Shown one piece after another: positions 57,730 to 64,000 of a DNA stretch of 64,000 nt. The DNA comes from Zonotrichia leucophrys gambelii. Taxonomy: Eukaryota > Chordata > Aves > Passeriformes > Passerellidae. The notes below the pieces were generated by a model that saw only the letters and a program-made list of their open reading frames with translations, had not been told where the DNA came from and made no database searches. The stretch covers positions 37,656,080-37,720,079 of the forward strand of contig NC_088172.1 in the NCBI RefSeq assembly GCF_028769735.1. The letters run 5' to 3'. Within the stretch, counting starts at the first letter, position 1. Every line of letters starts with the position of its first letter. A program made the translations under genes and the position numbers.

Positions 57730-60700
57730 AAAGTTTTAATTCTGTTTCTGACATGCACTTTGGGTCAAATTTCAAATCTGGAGGGAGAGAGGTCAGCTGT
57801 GTTTGTAGGTTCAAAGATTAGGTCAAGCATTTAGATCCTTCTGGGTCCCTTCCAAGTCAGTATATTCTGTCATATCAGTGAAAATCCTAGTGAACCTAAA
57901 TTCTTTAACAATCAGGTATTCAATGATTTGTTATTACACCTTGTTTATTAAACCATGACACAAAGATTTTCTGGCATAACTTCAAGTGGCAAAATGGATA
58001 CCAGAGTCTCACAACACAAACTGATACAAGCAATATTAATGGATGATTACTCCTGGAATTTTGGGCAGTAATACTTCTCCAGTAGTTTTTTTTTGTTTCT
58101 TTCTTTGTTTTTTGAAAGAAAGAGTCACATTTAACAGGAAAGTGAACCAATCTCTCCATTATCCAGTTAAGACTCTCCAGCCTTTCTGACAAGTGTCCAG
58201 GTTAGCACATTTCAGACAGCATAGGCATATTTTGTTAGAACTTGTGGGGAATGCTGACTCAGGATAAGGCAAAACCCACAAGGCATTGAACTAATTGTGA
58301 AATGCCTTGTGTGGAAAAATGACTTCCTGATCTCTGCAGTAGCTGCCAGTGCTTTGAAACACGATGTTTGAATGTCTGCCTTGTGCCTCTGCCTGCAAGA
58401 CAGTAATATTAAGCTTCTAATCATAATTTGTAATATCTATATTTATATATACATCCATTTACTGTGAACTCCTGTTCTGAGAGATACTGTGTAGCTGAAA
58501 CACTGCAGTGAATTTCTAACACATTGAGCTATTTGAGCTGACTGAGATGCAAACAGTAAGCAGATAGTGAAAAGGGCTGTAAGTCCATAATTTTGGGAAC
58601 CTTTTTACGGCTTTGTTAACCTGAGGCTTTATAAGCAATGTAGGCTTTTAACAGTGTATTTGACTGTCTCAAAATAGATGAGGTTAATATCAAGTCTCCC
58701 CCCAAGTGTCTTGACATAATCCCAGGAAAATGACTTTGATGGAACCGTGTTGATGAAAACTACCCACAAAATCCATTTTTGCAGAGTGGGCTGAATGGTC
58801 AGTTCTATATCAAAAGTGTCTTTTTATTTGGGAACCAAAGATATTTCCCATGGTGGGAATATCTTGGAGCCTTGCAGTCAGGTAAACCCAGCCCTCCAGA
58901 AACACGGAATGGTTCTTGAAGAGACCCAAAGACTTTTGGACCCATCCCCATAGGGTTCAACACATCCAAATTTCTAAAAGCAGTGCATTTATACCACCAG
59001 AGGCCAGAGAAGACACTTGGAGTGGTTTGATTTTACCCATCATTTTTATTCCTGTTTTATTCATGCTGCAGGCCACTTTTGGCTAGCTGGCAGAGTAATA
59101 ATGCAGCAGGGTTGAACAAGTGCCAATTTAATTTCTGCACAGTTTCAGTGTCACATTTTTGAAGGTGGGCAAAGGCATAGGTACAGGAAATGAAGGGTAA
59201 AAATGTACCACAGGATGGATCTGTACCTGTTACAGGACATAAACCATGGTAATGTACAGAAATGTACTTGAACGTCCTGTTTGTTTAGGTTAACACCAAA
59301 ACTTGCTTTTGCCAAGTGCTTACAGCCAAAGGACAGTGAGTTCCTGGGATGTGCAGTCCAGTGCATGGTGGCATTTCAGTTGGCCAGTATATAGAAGGTT
59401 CATAGCATTGCAGAGGGTTTATTCATTTAAGTAGAAGATGTCCAAAAAGATCCAAATGAGTTTTTCTATGCTGCCTTGCATAGCAAGGTTAAGAAAAAAC
59501 CAGTGACAATTTAAATAAATCAGATGTTTTTGCTGAAGATTATACTGTCATTTTCTCCAATTATTCTTGACATTTCACCCATTCATATTGTGATCTGAGT
59601 TAATAATGGAAGAAAACCCAGCTCTTGTTGCCTTGTTTATTCTTTGTTCTCAAGGAGATAAGCTGTTTATAAAGATAACTTATTTGTTATTTAAATCACT
59701 TTTACAGAATTTGTTTGTTTCCTTGTTTGAGTTTCTAAATATATTGCAACAATTGTGATGCATCTTTGAGATGCCTATTCAATTCACTATGATTTGTACT
59801 GGAATTCATTCCTAAATGGGCACAGGTGTTGATAGCTATAATATGCTGGAATGAGTCAAAACCAATAAATGCCCAATAGAGGAAAGATGAAAGAAAATGC
59901 ACTGAAAACAGCTCTTTTAGGATGTGATAAATAGGCACTTCAATTCACTACTTAATTAGGTATATAGCGCTGAAGATGTGTCTGGAGCAACCACATATTT
60001 TAAACAGCTGAACATGTTAGAGTGCAACTTCAATGACTGCTAATATTTTCAAGATCATAAACATTATTTTTAGAATTAGCAATACTATTCAGGATATAAT
60101 CAACTTTTGTTTGCAAGCTGTTCTATAGTTCCCTAAAGCAGAATTTTTCAATACTTTTGTTAAAAAAAGTTCATTGATATTCTATGAAAACTATTTGCTC
60201 ACTTTCTCATGTTGCACAGAAATTAAATGCTAGAATGACATTTAGGAATTCTGATGTTACAAAACCAAAAGTCAGTTTAAGCACTTCCTTTGTGTTTTAC
60301 CAGGAACAGACACTTTGTAAACTATTTCTTGCACAATGCACTCTGCAGACAACATCTCTTGAAGCCCCATCCTGGCCTTTGGGTACAGTTCTGTCAGGAA
60401 TGATAGGCTGGCCAATGTTATGATTAGTGATTCCTGAGCGCCAGTTCCCTTCCCTCGGAGTGCAGGCTTTTTTCATTGTGCCTTTCTGTCAAAAGAACTT
60501 TGTAGTTGCAGTGGAGGTGCTTGGATAAGGCAGTCAGGTACCTACCAAAGGAGGAAGGTGGTCAGCATTCTCCCGAGGAGTTCTCAGAAATCCCATGTGG
60601 GTATTTGAGCTGATACCAAAGACAGGATTTACTGTATACTAAGCAGACACTGAGACTAAATCAGCCTCTAGGGTTTGAATTATCTCCAGAGAAATCTGCT

Positions 60701-60987
60701 TTTATGTTAACATATCTTCTTGTTGCATTCTAAATACACATTCATAGGCATAAAATTTATACTGATAGATGTAAAACTGGTACTGCTGATGTGCAGATAG
60801 GTTCTAACTCTGGCCAAGGATATTTGTCCTTAATATTTTACAAATATCTATCCTTAGTATATCATGGTCCATGTTTTTAGAGAAAAAAGCAAATAACAAG
60901 ACAAAAATTATCCACAAATGCAAATTCAGTTGCCAAAACTCCCTGATGACAGCTGTGGCACCCAATGCAGCATGATACAAAAATTAC
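57730..60987. other. Intergenic DNA between provirus and CR1 pair
   Basis: About 3.3 kb, AT-rich, no gene. The only structure noted is an 11-bp perfect inverted repeat at 58277-58311. A dinucleotide-like TATA stretch lies near 58440. Confidence 0.55.
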
Positions 60988-61215
60988 AGACTCATAGAAT
61001 AGTTAGGGCTGGAAAGGGCCTCTGGAGATCATCTAGTCCATGGCACCTAGAGCAGGTCACCTAGAGCAGGTGACACAGAGACGTGTCCAGGTGGGTTTAA
61101 ATGTCTGCAGAGAGGAAGAGCCCATGACCTTGCTGGGGAGCCTGTTCCAGTGCTCTGCCAGCTCTCCTTTACCCTCAGTGTAAAGAAGCTCTTCCTTGTG
61201 TTGAGGTGGACGAGG
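60988..61215 (-). mobile_element. CR1 LINE fragment, 3' end, - strand
   Basis: Reversed CR1 tail 'actcatagaatagtta' and 'ggctggaaagggcctctgga', then 'gatcatctagtcca', 'gagcctgttccagtgctctg' and 'aaagaagctcttccttgtgt'. A 14-base piece 'cctagagcaggt' is duplicated near 61047-61072. Confidence 0.9.
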
Positions 61216-61419
61216 AAGTTCAGTTTGGAAACTGGAGTGCACGGGTAGGGCAGTAAGGGGTTGTGTGGGGCTCCAAGCGGGTTTGGAAAGTGGATTTGTA
61301 CCAAGTGGCTGTGTAGGGAGTTTGGCCCTGGGCAACCAGACAGGTGGGCTCCTTGGGGGGTCCCACATTGCCTGCAGCGCAGTTTGGGGGAAAAGAGGGG
61401 GAAGGAGCCAGGGACCAGC
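61216..61419. other. Unassigned GC-rich spacer between opposed CR1 fragments
   Basis: About 200 bases rich in G runs that resemble neither CR1 piece closely. It may be the 5' part of the + strand CR1 or host sequence. Confidence 0.35.
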
Positions 61420-62072
61420 AAAGGACCTGGGGGTGCTGGTTGACAGTGGCTCAACATGAGCCAGTGTGTGCCCAGGTGGCCAAGAAGGACACTGGCATGC
61501 TGGCCTGTATCTGGCCAGCAGCACCGGAGTAGGGATTGTCTCCCTGTACTCAGCACTGGCAATGCTGTGCCTGATCCTGGGCTTGGTTCTGTACTTCTCA
61601 CTATATGAAGGACATTGAGGGGCTGGAGTGAGTCCAGAGAAGGGAAATGAGGCTGGTGATGGGCCTGGAGCACAAGTCTTGTGAAGAGCAGCTGAGGGAG
61701 CTGGGGGTGTTTAGCCAGGAGAAAAGGAGGCTCAGGGTGACCTTAATGCTCTCTATGACTCTCTGAAAGATGATTTTAGCCAGGTGAGAATTGGCCTCTT
61801 CTCCCAGGCAGTGACAGGGTGAGAAGACACAGCCTCAAGCTTTGCCACGAGAGGTTTAGGTTGGACATGATGAAGAATTTCTCCGCATGGTGATTAGACA
61901 GTGAAATGTGCTGCCCGGGGAGTGGTGGAGTCACCGTCCCTGGAGGTTTTTGAGAAAGACTGGACGTGGACTTAGTGCCATGGTCTAGTCGACATTGTGG
62001 TGTTAGGTCATAGGTTGGACTCGATGATCTCAGAGGGTTTTTCCAATCTAATCGACCCTGTGATTCCGTGAC
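61420..62072 (+). mobile_element. CR1 LINE fragment, 3' end, + strand
   Basis: Sense CR1 from 'gacctgggggtgctggttga' through 'aatgaggctggtgatgggcc', 'agccaggagaaaaggaggct' and 'gttggactcgatgatctcag', ending in the tail 'tgtgattccgtga' at about 62072. It covers the last part of the reverse-transcriptase frame and the 3' UTR. It ends only about 110 bases before the start codon at 62185. Confidence 0.93.
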
Positions 62073-62131
62073 CCAACGGGAGCGGTTCGCCCAGCACCGG
62101 CCGCGCACGGGCTCCCCCACAGCCCCGCGGG

Positions 62132-62150
62132 ACTCCATTTCCCAGCGCGC
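62132..62150 (+). promoter_or_regulatory. ZNF143/STAF-type motif
   Basis: ACTCCATTTCCCAGCGCGC, close to the ACTACAATTCCCAGCATGC consensus, some 35 bases before the start codon of the third gene. Third copy of this motif type in the window. Confidence 0.5.
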
Positions 62151-62184
62151 CCCGCGCCCCGGCCGCCGCCGCCGCGCCAGGAAG

Positions 62185-62272
62185 ATGGCGGCCCTTGTGT
62201 CGCCCTTGGCTACTGCGCGCTGCCTGCTGCGGGCTCTGGGCTGCCGCGGCCGCCTGCTCCCGCCGCACAGAG
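62185..62272 (+). CDS. AFG1L: First coding exon of probable AFG1L (LACE1), partial
   Basis: ATG within AAGATGGCGGC opens a frame of 29 codons plus one base to a good donor GTCAGT at 62273. The peptide begins MAALVSPLATARCLLRALG and continues Arg- and Leu-rich with no acidic residue, as in mitochondrial presequences. AFG1L is a mitochondrial AAA-type ATPase that helps degrade respiratory-chain subunits. Its Walker motifs would be in later exons outside the window, so identity rests on gene order (NR2E1, SNX3, AFG1L in vertebrates), strand, CpG promoter and the targeting-like peptide. It could be another mitochondrial gene if synteny is broken here. Confidence 0.6.
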
Positions 62273-64000
62273 GTCAGTGCCGCCGCCGCGGCTCTCCGGG
62301 GCTCACCAGGCCCGGGCGGGCGGCAGGCTGCCGGGGCACCGCGCAGGAAGGGCACCGAGGAGCGGTCGCAGGAGCCGGTGCGTGCCTTCCCTCCCCGTCG
62401 TGCCGCGGGTCTGTCCCCGGCGGAGGGGAGGTGGGTGGCGGTGCCGGGCGGGCCACACGGCAACCGCCGGGACACGCACGGGCCTCGCCGCTCTGCCATG
62501 ACCTGCCGGTGTCCTCGCACTCCCGGCCGGGGCTTGTCCGCCACACCGCCCCGGAGGGACCTGCCTGCCGGGGTGGCACCGAGAGTCGGCCCCGGTCACT
62601 GGGTGACCCGCGAAGGGGGCCCGTGGCTTCCCGAGCTGGTGATGCCGCTTTTCCCCTGGCAAACAGGGCCTCGGTGCGCTGCCCGGCGAAAGCCTTGCGG
62701 CTGCACCGGGGCTCGGTGAGTGCGCCCTCGCTGCCTGCGCATGGGCTGGGCCTTGGGAGTCTCGGGGACTGTTCTCCCTCAAGAACCCTCCGGGGTATAA
62801 CGAACGACTGCTGTGCTTTCACAGCCTTGCTCTGAAAGCCTCTTGAGTACAAAACTTCATGGAGTTCTGTTAACTTGAGGCGTAGGTTAGGAGCAGAGAT
62901 CGTTTTTCCTCAGTGAGAGCTCTTCGTCCTCTGCCAGTCTGGCCAAGGTGTGAGAATTCAGCTGGTGACTGGTGGGTCCCAGATTGATAAATGTCCACAT
63001 CCACACATTATGTTGTGATTGTAAAATATTTATACATCCTAAGAAAAATAGACAAGCATTGCTGGTAGTACTGTAGTTGCGTGTGTTTTATTTTATATTG
63101 GTCTAACACTTGGACTCTATGTAGGTGTTCTTTTTATAAACAACATATTAGCATTTAGAAAAAGTTATCTGAGCAAATTTAGAGGCTTCAGGCAGTTTGT
63201 CAGTTTCTGTATCAAAGAAAAGGTAGTAGTCCTTGCATATGTTGTTTGAGGACATCAGACTGCAGGGATGGGCTGCCATCATGGAATTGATTTATAATCT
63301 TGGTTTTATGATCTGGTTTATAGTATTTTCTTTGTTTTTGTGATTTACTTTCCACAGTTGTGTACCTTTTTCTTCATTAAGTAAAGACATGACAAGTATT
63401 ATTTGTAAAGTCCCAGTTTCACTGGTATGCTTCTCTTGTCTCCCCCTACTTTCATCTGTCAGTCACATTGTGAAATGAGGTGTGCATGGAAAAAATACAA
63501 GTTATATAATGCAGAATAATGTATCAGGCACGCATGCAAAAACTAGAATTCTAGTTCCAACTCATGTTTCTCTAGAAGATTAAATACTGTGTCATATGCT
63601 GCCTGAATGAATGGCCTTCAGTGATTCATCTGAGGTCATATAATGGGACAAAAATGCAAATCCTTGTCCTTGTGTCTTAGTTGCAAGCTGTCTCTTCTGG
63701 TTTGAACCACTAATTTCAGCATGTGGGGGGCTTTTATGAATTTTACATGATATTGGCCTAACATCTTCAATTCATGCAGATAATTTAGTGTGTATGCCCA
63801 AACCGCCCCCCCCATATGGTTGGTTGGATTTTGATTTTTTAATCTTTCTGTTAAGCACTGGAAAGTAAATAATTTTTTCAGACCACCTCCTCTTGCATTC
63901 TTGTAATTAATCATAGTGCAATATTTTGAAAGGAGCATTTGTGTATTGTAGGACTATAAATGTATTTTTAGCCTTATACCTAGCATGTGATCTCTTTCCC
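62273..64000 (+). other. Intron 1 of the third gene, to the window end
   Basis: GC-rich to about 62760 then AT-rich. A short segment at 62667-62715 is framed by an AG and a strong GTGAGT and stays open in phase with exon 1, so it may be an alternative exon. No ATPase-domain exon is seen before 64000 and no repeat was named. Confidence 0.45.

Larger units (their letters stand above)
62060..62760. promoter_or_regulatory. CpG island promoter of the third gene
   Basis: CpG-dense from the CR1 end to about 62760. It has no TATA box. A ZNF143-like site is at 62132-62150 and a YY1-type AAGATGGCGGC overlaps the start codon at 62182-62192. Both are typical of housekeeping and mitochondrial-protein genes. 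Open frames up to 255 codons here follow from GC content. Confidence 0.7.

Noticed and set aside
61047..61673. 208-codon open frame on the - strand
   Set aside because: It spans two CR1 fragments and the spacer between them, with no reverse-transcriptase motif in that frame.
62068..62835. 255-codon open frame on the + strand
   Set aside because: It starts in the tail of a CR1, is in a different frame from the ATG at 62185, and is rich in Arg, Pro and Gly as expected from CpG-island DNA.
1..64000. CRISPR arrays, operons or bacterial mobile elements
   Set aside because: No regularly spaced repeats of that kind and no prokaryotic gene layout. All evidence is for a bird nuclear genome.

Overview
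The window is vertebrate nuclear DNA from a bird, most likely a passerine. It has spliced genes with GT-AG introns and CpG-island promoters. It also has CR1 LINE tails, two solo LTRs of the common avian ERVL type, and a short SINE fusing a tRNA-Ile-like head to a CR1-like tail, a composition I associate with songbird genomes. No bacterial, plasmid or CRISPR feature is visible.

Three genes in the order NR2E1 > < SNX3 ... AFG1L > can be read, which agrees with the vertebrate order around NR2E1. NR2E1 (TLX, an orphan nuclear receptor of neural stem cells) is complete on the + strand: nine coding exons from 9126 to 25288 give 385 codons plus stop. SNX3 (a PX-only sorting nexin) is complete on the - strand: four coding exons from 47095 down to 30264 give 162 codons plus stop. 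The two genes converge. At 62185 the first coding exon of a third gene starts on the + strand, head to head with SNX3. Its short mitochondrial-presequence-like peptide and its position suggest AFG1L (LACE1), but the conserved part of that protein lies beyond the window.

Region by region: 1-7440 is intergenic, with two solo ERVL LTRs. 7440-12100 is a large CpG island with the NR2E1 promoter, 5' UTR and first exon. 12460-14127 holds AT-richer, possibly regulatory intron sequence and a 181-base uninterrupted purine tract. 14128-25288 is the rest of NR2E1, with two CR1 fragments and simple repeats in its introns. 25289-26605 is the 3' UTR with a CA microsatellite and two poly(A) signals. 26606-29690 is the convergent intergenic gap with an AT-rich array. 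29690-47330 is SNX3. 49350-57725 is a class I (gamma-like) endogenous provirus on the - strand. 57730-62060 is intergenic and ends in an opposed pair of CR1 fragments. 62060-62760 is the CpG-island promoter of the third gene.

The most striking item is the provirus. Its two 376-bp LTRs are identical base for base by eye, are CpG-rich, sit exactly 8000 bp apart, and are bounded by a 4-bp duplication (ATAG) with a primer binding site and polypurine tract in the right places. Its reverse transcriptase, RNase H and integrase remnants are nevertheless broken, with deletions, frameshifts, a stop codon and substitutions at catalytic positions, and no gag can be recognised. It looks like a recently inserted but already defective element, presumably mobilised by proteins supplied in trans, lying upstream of and in the same orientation as SNX3. 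I found no clear sign of a wholly new biological system.
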